Assembly (NCBI GenBank): GCA_041396125.1
Contig: JAWKZG010000005.1
Location: forward strand, 124,001-188,000
Direction: 5' to 3'
Source: JAWKZG01 sp041396125
GTDB taxonomy: Bacteria; Pseudomonadota; Gammaproteobacteria; Competibacterales; Competibacteraceae
Length of the DNA: 64,000 nt
Shown: positions 1 to 9,136 of the stretch, piece by piece
Layout of the letters: every line of letters begins with the position of its first letter
How positions within the stretch are numbered: position 1 is the stretch's first letter
Notes under the pieces: generated by a model
Seen by the model: the letters and a program-made list of their open reading frames with translations, nothing else
What the model was told of the DNA's origin: nothing
Databases searched by the model: none
Made by a program: the position numbers and the translations under genes

Positions 1-129
1 CAGCATCCAGAACGCTGGAGCGGGCGTACTCGCAATTGGCATTCCGTACCCATCGTTTACCTCAATCCCGACAATCTCACCATGACCACACCGAGGAACA
101 AGAAAAAGCCGCATAAATTGATTCATTGA
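1..129 (+). pseudogene. C-terminal tail of a transposase (IS3/integrase-like), cut by the window edge
   Basis: An open frame enters from the left edge and stops at 127-129, giving about 42 residues. It contains the string HPERWSGRTRNW followed by VYLNPD, which resembles the last residues of integrase-type (DDE, IS3-like) transposases. Only the tail is visible, so the family is not certain and whether the full gene is intact cannot be judged. It lies just left of the glycosyltransferase cluster, which fits the mobile-element scars elsewhere in this locus. No inverted repeat could be assigned in the next 150 bases. Confidence 0.45.
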
Positions 130-291
130 GGCGACAGTTACTTTGACAATTACCGTAAGCAAGTGTCAGCGGGAAGCGTGATGAGTCACTCACGGCGAGG
201 CGGGTCCCGGCCCGCAGTCGGCTCTGTAAGACTCAAGGCGCTTAAACGTTCGAAAAGTAGGCAATAGTGTTGAACAGATGTGGAGCGAATG

Positions 292-1263
292 ATGACCGCT
301 ACTGAAGTCGAGACGCCGACGCAAAGTCAGGGAATCGTATCTATAGGGGTGCCGGTGTACAATGGCGCGCGCTTCTTGGACGCGTGTCTGAAGTCATTGA
401 CCTCGCAGACCTATCGGGATCTGGACATTGTAGTCTGCGATAACGCGTCCACCGATGGTACCTCGGAGATCGGATTGAAGTGGGCGGCAAAGGACCCAAG
501 AGTCAGGTACTACCGGTCGCCGGAGAATCGAGGCGCGGCACGGAACTTCAATTGGGCTTTGGAGTTGGCTCGAGGCGAGTTCTTCAGGTGGTGCGCGAGC
601 GATGATGCGTGTGCGCCGGAGTGTGTGGAAAGATGCGTGGAGGTCCTGAACAAGGATATGTCTTTGGTCCTTTGTTCAACGCAAGTGACAGACATTGACG
701 TCAACGGGAATTTTTTGAGATTCAAACAATCGGGGCCGCTGGCGGGAGCGAAGCGGCCCAGCGAGCGATTCGGCGAGTTGATGGACATGAGCCACACCTG
801 CGAACAAGTTTTCGGTCTGATCAGGATGGCGAATCTGCGACGCACTAGAGGCATTGCGGCCTACTCCGACTCCGATCGCGTGCTACTCGCCGAGTTGGCC
901 CTGCATGGCCGGTTCTTCGAGATACCTCAAAGCCTTTTTCTACACCGACTGCATGAAGGGAGCTCTGTTGAGCAATACCCTGATCGTCGCGAAAGAACGA
1001 AATGGTTTGACACGAATGCGTCGACGGCTTGGGTGTTTCCCTATTTCAGGCAGCTCGTGGAGTACGGATACGCGATACACCGGAGCGGCGTGAAGGGCGG
1101 TGAGAAGCTGAGGTGTATCGGTATGCTTTTCAGCTGGAGTTGGTACCATCGAGAATTGCTACTTGGAGACGTGATTTGCAACATCAAGTCTGGGCTCAAG
1201 CGGCGTGCACCATGGGTCGCGGCAGCGTGGCGGTTGCTGCGAAAAGGTCTTGCACGGAGCTAG
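292..1263 (+). CDS. Family 2 glycosyltransferase
   Basis: GT-A fold glycosyltransferase of about 323 residues that probably adds one sugar to a lipid-linked exopolysaccharide or O-antigen repeat at the inner face of the cytoplasmic membrane. The N-terminus carries the classic GT2 start (VSIGVPVYNG, then DIVVCDNASTDGT for nucleotide-sugar binding) and an acidic ASDDAC motif around residue 105 in the DxD position. The frame opens with a GTG at 280, but a GGAG at 282-285 is well spaced only from the ATG at 292, so that start is preferred (289 is possible). It is the first complete gene of the polysaccharide cluster. Sugar specificity cannot be read from the sequence. Confidence 0.85.
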   Translation: MTATEVETPTQSQGIVSIGVPVYNGARFLDACLKSLTSQTYRDLDIVVCDNASTDGTSEIGLKWAAKDPRVRYYRSPENRGAARNFNWALELARGEFFRWCASDDACAPECVERCVEVLNKDMSLVLCSTQVTDIDVNGNFLRFKQSGPLAGAKRPSERFGELMDMSHTCEQVFGLIRMANLRRTRGIAAYSDSDRVLLAELALHGRFFEIPQSLFLHRLHEGSSVEQYPDRRERTKWFDTNASTAWVFPYFRQLVEYGYAIHRSGVKGGEKLRCIGMLFSWSWYHRELLLGDVICNIKSGLKRRAPWVAAAWRLLRKGLARS

Positions 1264-1731
1264 TGGTGCAGAGTGGAAATCTTAATGCGAGCTCTTAGGT
1301 GCATGGCGCATCCTCCTGAATAGCTCAATTTTAACGTGCCCTCACCTGTCGATCATGAATCGCCGGTGACTCCGCGTAACCGAGCGCGCCATGAATTCGC
1401 TGCGAGGCGGGATCGTACGCGAGCCCCGAATACGCGATATTGGCGCGAATCTCAGAGGGTCCCGGCAGTACCAGCGACGCGCAAGGCATTGCCTCGTAAG
1501 GCTTTTTCGTACCGTTCCTGACTGCCAACGGGTCGTTTGCGTCAAACTGAATAAGATGTTCCCCTTGAGCATGTTTTTCCCATCAGTTATAGAAGCGCAG
1601 ATTAGAGGGAGGATGGCGTGGTGTCGAAAATTTCCGATAGCTTCAAAATTGCTACGAAGTAAGTATGACGCGGGGTAGAACCGAGTCCTCGCCGTTTCTG
1701 GAGGGAAGAAAGGGGTGAAAGTAGGTAAATA
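1264..1731. other. 468-bp gap without a recognisable gene
   Basis: Short open frames exist on both strands, but none has a convincing ribosome binding site, domain or compositional signal, and they overlap each other. The right part turns AT-rich ahead of the next glycosyltransferase. It may hold that gene's promoter or a recombination scar between cassettes. No clear promoter or terminator was seen. Confidence 0.4.
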
Positions 1732-2970
1732 ATGGCAGCGCGCATACCCGATAAGAATCCTGATGGCCCACTGTTTTCGGATGTGGGCGTTTTGGCCCTC
1801 GTCCCCGGCCGATGGGGAGAGATGTGGCAGGTTAGGCAGCAAGTTTTAACCAGGCTTACCAGATACTTTAGAGTTGTTTGGTGTAATAGTCCGGATGGGT
1901 GGCGAGATTACTGGCTTCGCAGTGGTAAGCATGCCTTTAAGCCGATTTTGGAAGAGGCTGGGAGTTTGCTGGTGTACACTCCTAGTCGGTGGTTGCCGTT
2001 TCTGTACCGACCCCAAGTTGTCGCTCGTTTCATGGCGCGTGAGCGGCTACGGCAGGCGGCTGCTATCCTAAAGAAACGGGGCTGTAGTCGCATTTTGCTT
2101 TACATTTGGCGCCCGGAGTTTGGATCAGCTCTAGATTTGATAAACTTCGAGCTTTCGTTTTATCACATTGATGACGAGTATTCTTTTTCGTCCACGGAGC
2201 AAGATATTTCTGAGGAGGAATCTGCGTTAATTCGTAGGGTCGATCAAGTTTTTATACATTCTCCCGCTCTTATTGAGAAAAAGGGACACCTCAATCGGAA
2301 TACGCGATACGTGCCAAATGGCGTTGATTATGGAGCTTTTTCTGCACCTGCTCCTGAGCCAACGGATTTGAGCAATATTCCACGACCCAGAATTGGGTAT
2401 ATGGGTATTATCAAAGAGCAACTTGATTTTGAAATTTATATCAAGCTTGCGGAGTTGCATCCGGAATGGTCGTTTGTTTTTGTCGGCCCGATGAGAAACA
2501 TTGGTGCCATCGAGGGTTTACTGGAGAATATTCAAAAGAAAAGCAATGTACACTTTCTTGGTGGAAAGCACAAAGAAGAATTACCCGCCTATGCGCAACA
2601 CTTTGACGTTGGTACTCTATGTTATGTCGTCGACGGCTATTCGAAATTCATCTACCCCTTAAAGATCAATGAATACTTGGCAACGGGCCGACCAGTTGTA
2701 GGCGTGCCCATTCCATCGATTGATATGTATCGAGACGTTGTTAAGATCGCTCGGACGGCAGAGGAATGGTCGGAAGCGATTTCGCTATGTTTATCTGCTG
2801 AAGAAAACATACCAGAGCTAGTTGCTGCAAGGAAAAGAAGGGCAAGTGAATACGACTGGCACCGACAGGTATTTGACATCGCCCAAACCATTTGTGAACA
2901 CCTAGGGTCGGAATATGTTGAAGAGTTGCGTCGGGTGGAGGTCGACGGTAATGCACCGGGTCATCAATAA
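1732..2970 (+). CDS. Glycosyltransferase, GT4/TuaH-like
   Basis: A 412-residue GT-B glycosyltransferase. The N-terminus (VLALVPGRWGEMWQ, then RYFRVVWCNSP) matches the TuaH-like group used in teichuronic acid and exopolysaccharide synthesis. The C-terminal half has the nucleotide-sugar domain: RIGYMGII near 220, FVFVGPM near 250, HFLGGKHKEELPAY near 275, and the acceptor-side string KINEYLATGRPVVG near 308. It probably transfers a hexose to the growing repeat unit at the cytoplasmic membrane. The gene is clearly more AT-rich than the glycosyltransferases on both sides, and has long flanking gaps, which suggests separate acquisition. The substrate is unknown. Confidence 0.85.
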   Translation: MAARIPDKNPDGPLFSDVGVLALVPGRWGEMWQVRQQVLTRLTRYFRVVWCNSPDGWRDYWLRSGKHAFKPILEEAGSLLVYTPSRWLPFLYRPQVVARFMARERLRQAAAILKKRGCSRILLYIWRPEFGSALDLINFELSFYHIDDEYSFSSTEQDISEEESALIRRVDQVFIHSPALIEKKGHLNRNTRYVPNGVDYGAFSAPAPEPTDLSNIPRPRIGYMGIIKEQLDFEIYIKLAELHPEWSFVFVGPMRNIGAIEGLLENIQKKSNVHFLGGKHKEELPAYAQHFDVGTLCYVVDGYSKFIYPLKINEYLATGRPVVGVPIPSIDMYRDVVKIARTAEEWSEAISLCLSAEENIPELVAARKRRASEYDWHRQVFDIAQTICEHLGSEYVEELRRVEVDGNAPGHQ

Positions 2971-3175
2971 GTGCGTACTAGCCTGCGTGGCCACCAACGA
3001 AGCGCGAGCGGCCAAGGAAACCATCGCGGGACAAGCGGTTGGGCCATGGCTCCGCAGAGGGCAGTTCGGTGGGGCGGGAGGTTGCCGCAAGCCGAGCCGC
3101 ATTGACCTAGTCGGTGGGGTTGTCCTGCTTTGGTTCTGTAACTCAGTCGCGGCACAACTTACGGAGTGAACGCAA

Positions 3176-4561
3176 TTGACCCAGCAGGTGACTACATTGC
3201 CCGACGCTGATCAATCACTTCGGTTTGATCAGCGGCTGAAAGTAATGCTCGAACTGCGTCGCCAACGACTCAAGGAGTATGTGAGTTTTGATGCGCCATT
3301 CTTGCGGGGCTTGATCGCAATCGGAGCACTCGTTGCCGGCTGGCTTCTGCGCCGATCGAGGCAACCAGGCAAAGCGCTCAGTCTGGAAGCATCCCTTCAT
3401 CGAAAAGCGATCGGACCTTCCATTGACGATGCAATCGAGCGTCGTATAGGATTCGTCATCTCGAATGATCGTTCTCTCTTGAGTGATTATTTGGCTGATC
3501 TTGGCCCTCAAGGGAGTACGGAAGTATTCTTCAAAGACCCCGGACGTCTGCTCGGGTCTCGCATTCTCGTTCTCAAGTCTCCAGCTGGGGCCGAAAAAGG
3601 ACTTGTGTCACTGGACTATTCGTTCGTGTTTCCCTTGTTTGCGCGTTGTTTCGACGTGCCTGCGATTGCGCGTCGATATCACCTACTACTTGAACCGAGT
3701 TGGTCGGGTTACTGCGATCTTGATATTCTTTGCTTCGCTGCTTACGATTTTCCTGTGTTCGTTCAGGCGTATGAACCCCGTGACCGTGACTTCATTTTGC
3801 GTCTCGGATCGAACCTGATTCCGGTTGAGACCGCTGCCAGCTGGTGGGTGGACCACCGCGTCTTCAGGCCATTACCAGGGGTTACCAAGGATGCGGATGT
3901 CATAATGGTTGCGTCGTGGGCGCGATTCAAGCGCCATGCGCAACTGCTTGCAGCGCTTCGACAGCTCCGTGACCAGGGAGAGCGGCTTCAAACCATCCTT
4001 ATTGGCTATGCGAACGATTGGTCACGTAAGGGTATTCATGACGCGGCTCGGTATTACGGTGTGGCGGACCAAGTTGAAATGTACGAGCGGATTTCTCCTG
4101 AGGAGGTGAATCGGCACTACAACCGTGCTAAAGTCAATGTTGTTTGGTCGAGGAGGGAAGGCGTCAATCGCGCTATCATCGAAGGGTTCTTTGCTGGTGT
4201 GCCAGGAGTAGTCAGGCTAGGCTTTAATTACGGCTACCGGTATCCATACATCAACGGGCGCACCGGATGCTTCGCTTCCGAAGCGGATCTAGCCGGAAAG
4301 CTACTGGAAGTAACGCGGGGGCCAGCTGTGTTGAGTCCTCGGGAGTGGGTGTTGGAAAACATGAGTCCCCAAATCGCCACTCGCATCGTCGACCGCACGA
4401 TCGGCTCATGGTGCCGCTCAGCCGGGGAAGAGTGGGAGGAAGGCAAGGTGACCGTCAAGTTGAGCCAACTGGATTCCCAGCACTATTGGGACCATGCCGA
4501 TCGACAACAGTTCGGCGCTGACTATGCCTTTCTTCGCTCGACTATTCGGAACTCTGGCTAG
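3176..4561 (+). CDS. Glycosyltransferase, GT-B (GT4-like)
   Basis: A 461-residue protein whose second half is a GT4-like glycosyltransferase domain: VIMVASWARFKRH (domain start near 243), LQTILIGYAND, VEMYERISPEEVNRHYNRAKVNVVWSRREGVNRAIIEGFFAGVPGV. This includes the E-x7-E-like acceptor region. The first 230 residues are less conserved and contain a hydrophobic patch (FLRGLIAIGALVAGWLL), perhaps a membrane anchor. The start is a TTG with a GGAG about 10 bases upstream; a GTG four codons later is an alternative. It sits in the plus-strand polysaccharide cluster between two other sugar-modifying genes. Linkage and sugar are not predictable. Confidence 0.75.
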   Translation: MTQQVTTLPDADQSLRFDQRLKVMLELRRQRLKEYVSFDAPFLRGLIAIGALVAGWLLRRSRQPGKALSLEASLHRKAIGPSIDDAIERRIGFVISNDRSLLSDYLADLGPQGSTEVFFKDPGRLLGSRILVLKSPAGAEKGLVSLDYSFVFPLFARCFDVPAIARRYHLLLEPSWSGYCDLDILCFAAYDFPVFVQAYEPRDRDFILRLGSNLIPVETAASWWVDHRVFRPLPGVTKDADVIMVASWARFKRHAQLLAALRQLRDQGERLQTILIGYANDWSRKGIHDAARYYGVADQVEMYERISPEEVNRHYNRAKVNVVWSRREGVNRAIIEGFFAGVPGVVRLGFNYGYRYPYINGRTGCFASEADLAGKLLEVTRGPAVLSPREWVLENMSPQIATRIVDRTIGSWCRSAGEEWEEGKVTVKLSQLDSQHYWDHADRQQFGADYAFLRSTIRNSG

Positions 4562-4662
4562 ATGGGACGCCTCAGTGCACTACCCTCTACGAGGCGTGTC
4601 CCAAGACCCTCGTTGCATAGCGCGTCTCGGCGAGCATTGGCGACAAGGTAGGGGAGACTAAG

Positions 4663-5369
4663 TTGATTAGCAATGCGATCAAGCGACTTCTTCGGCAGGC
4701 TTTCAAGGCCGGTGGCTACACAATTCGAGATGTGGGTAGAGGGGTCAGCGGCGTGGAATTGCTCCACGACGCACGCATCCTCCTGAGTGAGGAGCCGGCA
4801 CCGGTCCTTTTCGACGTCGGAGCCAACATTGGTCAAACGACACAGTCGATGCTGGATGCTTTCCATGCGCCGGAGATTTACGCGTTCGAGCCCTCGCCGT
4901 CTACGGTCGAGTCGCTCCGTAGGGCTGTCGGCAATCGGGCAGGTGTGACGGTCGAAGCTCTGGCGATGGGCGATGCAGAAGGGATATTGCCGTTCCACGT
5001 CACCCAAGACTACTCAGTCAACGATTCGCTCCTGAGTCCTACGTGGAACGCCGGTGGTTCGGTGGTCGATGTGCGTGTCGATACAGTCGACAATTATTGT
5101 GGCCGTAACAGAATTGAATCAATTAGCCTGCTGAAGATTGATGCCCAGGATGACCTGCACGTTCTGCGAGGGGGCCCGCCGCATGCTGGACGACCGCCGT
5201 ATTAAGCTGTTTTCTTGCGAGGCTAACTTTGACTCATGTATGCAGGACAGACGACGAGGACCTCATGGCTTTTGGCGACGAGGTCGGATACAAGCTGGCG
5301 GGTTTTTACGAACAGACGTATTTCAAGAATAGATTGGCTTATCTCGATATCCTGTTCTTTGCCGCATAG
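4663..5369 (+). pseudogene. FkbM-family SAM methyltransferase, interrupted by two frameshifts
   Basis: FkbM-type methyltransferases O-methylate sugars and are common in polysaccharide clusters. The frame starts with TTG at 4663 behind a good AGGGGAG site and shows the SAM-binding loop VLFDVGANIGQT and IYAFEPSPST. The homologous reading continues in a second frame (GARRMLDDRRIKLFSCEANFDS) after a run of five G near 5169-5175, then in a third frame (GFYEQTYFKNRLAYLDILFF) to a stop at 5367-5369. Both shifts are of single-base type, so this is either a decayed gene or one carrying homopolymer sequencing errors. If corrected it would be about 235 residues, normal for the family. Confidence 0.75.
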
Positions 5370-5427
5370 TGCTTGAAGCAATAGTAATCTTGTCTGTAGC
5401 AACCCAATCTTGCAAGGAATCCATGCG

Positions 5428-5450
5428 GACGCACCGAATCATGGTGCGTC
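5428..5450 (+). terminator. Stem-loop after the FkbM gene
   Basis: GACGCACC and GGTGCGTC form an 8-bp perfect stem with a 7-base loop, about 60 bases after the FkbM stop. The following sequence has only a short T run, so it would be a weak intrinsic terminator or simply an RNA hairpin. Confidence 0.35.
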
Positions 5451-5520
5451 TGAGGGTTTGTTATGCGCACAGGGTTGGCATCGGAGTCCGGGTCCATGGC
5501 TGCAATCCTTACATCAAGCC

Positions 5521-6785
5521 GGATGCATTCCAATTTTACCCCCCAGCGTCCAGATATTGTAAGCTATGGATAACACAAGATATCTCTGGAGTCCTCTCAT
5601 GACCAAAGCCGATTTTCTCGCCCGTGCCGAAGCCCGCTGAGGCCCTTCAAAAGCTCAACAGCGATGAGCTGAAGATTTCTATGCCTATGAAGAACAGTTC
5701 ACGCAACTGTGGACCGAGCTGGGACGTGAGGTCATGGAGGAGAATCTAGGTACGGGAACGGGTCGAAAAAACGCTGCCACACCCGCTACGGACTGATGGC
5801 GTTCTCGGCCCGTCATCGCTACCAGGCCAAGACGAACGGCTTTTTCATCAGTCCGTATCTCCAGCATTTGATGGCCCGTGCCGGGGTCAGTGAGGTCTAT
5901 AGCGAGGCCCGATCAGTTGCTGGAGACGCTGTTGGGCGTGCGGTTTCACACAGTCAGGTGTTTCGTGTCACCAGCGCGTTAGGCGAGGCGCTGGAAACTC
6001 AACCGGTACCGACGCCGGCGTTGACGTTGGCAACCCGATGAGGTGGTCTATGCATCGCTGGATGGCAGCATGATCCAAACCGAGAGCGGTTGGAAAGAAG
6101 TCAAGCTCGGACGGGTGTTTCAGGCGCGCCGGTAGCAGGCGGTGGGCGGACAAGGCCGGCATCACATCACCCGTAGTGTTTGCAGTGCCTGTTTGGGTAC
6201 CTGCCATGATTTTATCCCGCGCTTTGGCGCGAGTCTGCCTGTTCGTCCAGGCCGGTTGCGCGTTAGTCTTTATTGCCGATGGGGCGGAATGGATACGCGA
6301 CTACTTACAGCAGCAGTATTTACAGGCGACGCACATTCTGGATTATTTCCATGCCTATGAGCGCTTATGTGAATTTGCCAAGCTCGCCTTGCCTGGCGAG
6401 AGCGATCGACAACCGTGGCTGACCGAGCACCAGGCGTTGCTGTACGCGGGACAGGTTGACGAGTTACTGCGACACGTGGGCGCGTTGCGCTTGTCCGAAA
6501 GCACGCGCCAGGCCCGCTATACGCTACGCGTACTACCGCAACAACAGGCAGCGCATGACCTACGGTATCGGCGACGGGGGCTTGATGATTGGCAGCGGCC
6601 CGATGGAAGCGGCCGCGCTCGGTGTTGCAGGCGCGCATGAAACGCGGCGGACAACACTGGGTATCGCCGGCGCACGCAGCATGATTAACTTACGGGTGAT
6701 GCTGAAAAAGTGATGTTGGAATCCAGGCATACAGCCTTTGCTGCAGGCCGCCTGAATCACACCGTGCAAGAATTGGAATGCACCC
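5521..6785 (+). mobile_element. Insertion sequence, ISKra4-like, with 15-bp inverted repeats
   Basis: The ends are read directly. The left end GGATGCATTCCAATT (5521-5535) and the right end (6771-6785), read on the minus strand as GGGTGCATTCCAATT, differ at one base. The 9-bp direct repeat CATCAAGCC immediately flanks both ends (5512-5520 and 6786-6794), marking the insertion event. The 1265-bp element holds a transposase broken into several frames. Family assignment to ISKra4 rests on transposase motifs, not on a database match. The insertion lies between the FkbM gene and the ligase-like gene and does not itself cut a recognisable reading frame. Confidence 0.8.
5599..6713 (+). pseudogene. 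ISKra4-like transposase, multiply frameshifted
   Basis: Pieces of one transposase are spread over all three plus frames: MTKADFLARAEA at the start, then GLMAFSARHRYQAKTNGFF (near 5795), VVYASLDGSMIQTESGWKEVKLGRVF (near 6045, probable first catalytic Asp), FIADGAEWIRDYLQQQ (near 6270, second Asp), YFHAYERLCEFAKLALPGE, and GLMIGSGPMEA then RSMINLRVMLKK at the end (catalytic Glu region). At least four frameshifts and an early in-frame stop are needed to join them. The copy cannot make active transposase as written, although the terminal repeats and target duplication are intact. Confidence 0.7.
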
Positions 6786-6824
6786 CATCAAGCCTTCACT
6801 GATCGAGCGCTTGGGGGCACCCAT

Positions 6825-6840
6825 GCATGCCGGGGCATGC
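6825..6840. repeat. Short perfect palindrome GCATGC-CGGG-GCATGC
   Basis: A 6-bp perfect stem with a CGGG loop about 40 bases before the ligase-like gene and 30 bases after the insertion sequence. It could form a small RNA hairpin in the leader or be a protein binding site. No further copies were noticed in the window. Confidence 0.3.
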
Positions 6841-6881
6841 TCACCCTAACGAGCCAAGCGATTCGATTTCCAGAGGTGAGA

Positions 6882-8228
6882 GTGCGCGATCTCTTGTTGA
6901 GCTTGATAATCCCGGCAGGGTTGATCTGGGGCGTCACTTTCCGCGCCCGGATCGAAATCATTGTGCTCAATTGGATCTGGTTTCAGAGACCCTATGATTT
7001 TTCGTATGGCTTATGGAATTCGGCCCCCTTATTCACGCTGGCTCTGGGTGTGGCGATCCTGTCAAATATCCTGCGCGGACAATTTCGTCCCGAAATTTCC
7101 GCCGATCCTAATCGTCTTCATCTGCCTGCTGCTGTGGATCACGCTAAGCGCGATATTCGCGTTTGATCCGGACATTGCATGGCAGACTTATACGCGGTTC
7201 TTGCCATCCATGTGGGTAGCGCCGATCCTGCTTTTCGCCACTATCGGGACCTGAATCTCTTGAAATGGGTATTCCTGGGCTTCGGCCGGCGGTCTTGGAA
7301 TAAACCGCTTTCAAGACAGGCGTATCTCTCGCCCTGCAAGGAGGCGGCCGTAACACGCAGCAGATCTCGGGCTTCGTAGGGGACAACAACGTGTTCGGAC
7401 TAGTGCTTTGCTTGGTCGTTGCGACTCTACTCGGTCTTCGCAGCACCTTGCCGCGGCATCGGCTGGTTCGAATGGCATTTTTTGGTGCATTAGCATTCAT
7501 CACGATGACGATCGTCTTTACCAAGTCGCGTGGGGCGATGGCTTCGCTCGCAGTGATCCTGACGTTGGGCTCGATGCTGAGCAACCGACCGATCGAAACT
7601 TGGCAATTCTGCTGAGTCTGGCTGGCATAGGCTATTTCACCGTTCCAAGTGAATATTTTGACCGGTTTAGCACGATCGGCGAACTCTCTGCCGACGGGTC
7701 AGCAATGGGGAGGTTCGAGAACTGGGATCTTTCGTGGCAGGAAGCGTTGCGATTTCCTTTTTTTGGTGTTGGGCCAGAAAACCATTTGCCGTACAACCAT
7801 GCGATTGCAACCATGGTGCAGGTTCGCGTCGCTCACAGCGTGTATTTTCAGATACTTGGTGAGTTGGGTTTCCCGGCGCTGTTCTTGTACTTGACCTTGA
7901 TCCTGATAGGTCTGCGTTCGTTGTTCAAGACGTGGAGAATGTTGGTTCCGGCCGTCAGCTGCCATCCGGATCTTGCCTGGGTCCGCGACACGTCGTTCTG
8001 GCTATTCTGTGGCTACGTTGGCTACGTGTTCGGATCGGCTTTCCTGAACATGCTGTGGATCGAGTATCCGTGGTACGGGCTCTTCTACGGAACCATGCTG
8101 CGATCGTTGGCCGAGTCGGAGTTGACGCGGCGGGCCAGTGTCCCGTCCACAGGTTGGGGAACGATTCATCGGCAGCTTACGCCGGATCTCCACCACCGGG
8201 ATCGAGCACTGGGTCAGCTGCCGACTAA
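6882..8228 (+). pseudogene. O-antigen-ligase-like membrane protein (exosortase A-associated O-glycosylation ligase type), frameshifted
   Basis: Polytopic membrane protein of the Wzy_C/O-antigen ligase group, most like the ligase that accompanies exosortase A loci. It would polymerise or transfer glycan on the periplasmic side. It starts with GTG at 6882 behind GAGGTGA (VRDLLLSLIIPAG). Homology then moves between frames: APLFTLALGVAILSNILRGQF, IVFICLLLWITLSAIFAFDPDIAWQTYTRFLPSMWVAPILLF, QQISGFVGDNNVFGLVLCL, FTKSRGAMASLAVIL, GRFENWDLSWQEALRFPFFGVGPENH (the conserved large periplasmic loop) and HSVYFQILGELGFPALFLYL. About four indels separate these. The end is uncertain (8228 in one frame). If not sequencing error, surface glycan assembly would be impaired. 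Confidence 0.7.
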
Positions 8229-8249
8229 CATCCAGAGTCGAGGAGTCAC

Positions 8250-9136
8250 ATGGATCTTGTCAGTATCATCATTCCGGCCTTTAATGCCGAAGCCTACCTT
8301 CGCGAGACACTTGACAGTGCGTTGCGACAGACCTATGCGAACTGCGAAATTATCGTTGTAGACGATGGTTCCACGGATGGGACGTTGGCGATCCTCGCGG
8401 GTATGGCGAAAAGGTGCGAGTGGTTCGGCAGCAGAACCGGGGCAGCGCTTGTGCGCGCAATGCGGGTGTCGCCGCGGCGTATGGCGAGTGGATCGCCTTT
8501 CCTCGATGCCGACGATATCTGGTTACCGAAGGTGGACAAGCAACTGGCGACCTGCGGACATTTCGCAATCTCGCACACCGATTCGGTATGTTTCGGCGAT
8601 GCCCTCAGACGGGAGATCCTGCGCAGCGGCTTCGAGCGCCCAACCCCCATATGCTGGCAAAGTACTCGAGCCTTTGCTGGTGATCGCTTCATCGCTAACT
8701 CGACTGTTATGATACGCCGCAGGTCTTCAGCCGATTTCGGGGGCTTCGACGAAAGCTTCACGTCACCTGTGAGGATTGGGCTTTATGGCTCAGGATTTGC
8801 GCCGAGCATGAGCTCGGCTATCTGGCCGAGCCGGTCGTCCGCTATCGCTTTCACAAGAGATCGAAGTCAGCGATGAGTCGCCGGACCTTGACTGCGCGTC
8901 TACGTATCATTGAAGAGGCATTCGGGCCAGACGGCGTCGGCCGGGCGCATGTGCGGATGCGTTCGCCGGCACTGGCCTCGGCTTTCCAGGTGACGAGCCA
9001 TTTTGCCGCCAGCGCAGGCGATTGGAGATTCGCAATGAACTGTGCGGCCAACTCTCTACTTCACCGGCCGGGAGATGTGCGAGCCTGGAAGAATCTAGTC
9101 AAGGCGGCCCTGATTCCCTTTGGTGTCCCCTATTGA
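8250..9136 (+). pseudogene. Family 2 glycosyltransferase, frameshifted
   Basis: Starts at ATG 8250 behind GAGGAG. The first 50 residues are a standard GT2 N-terminus (VSIIIPAFNAEAYLRETLDSALRQTY, EIIVVDDGSTDGT). The expected continuation (VVRQQNRGSACARNAGVAAAYGEWIAF) lies in another frame, FLDADDIWLPKVDKQLA (the DxD metal-binding motif) returns to the first, and later parts (ANSTVMIRR, FGGFDESF, then a C-terminal frame ending KAALIPFGVPY at 9136) need two or three more shifts. Corrected length would be about 295 residues. It overlaps the start of the next glycosyltransferase, as expected for translational coupling. Confidence 0.7.

Noticed and set aside
1342..1842. 166-residue minus-strand ORF across the gap and start of the TuaH-like gene
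   Set aside because: Overlaps a clear glycosyltransferase, lacks an RBS and any recognisable domain; a shadow frame.
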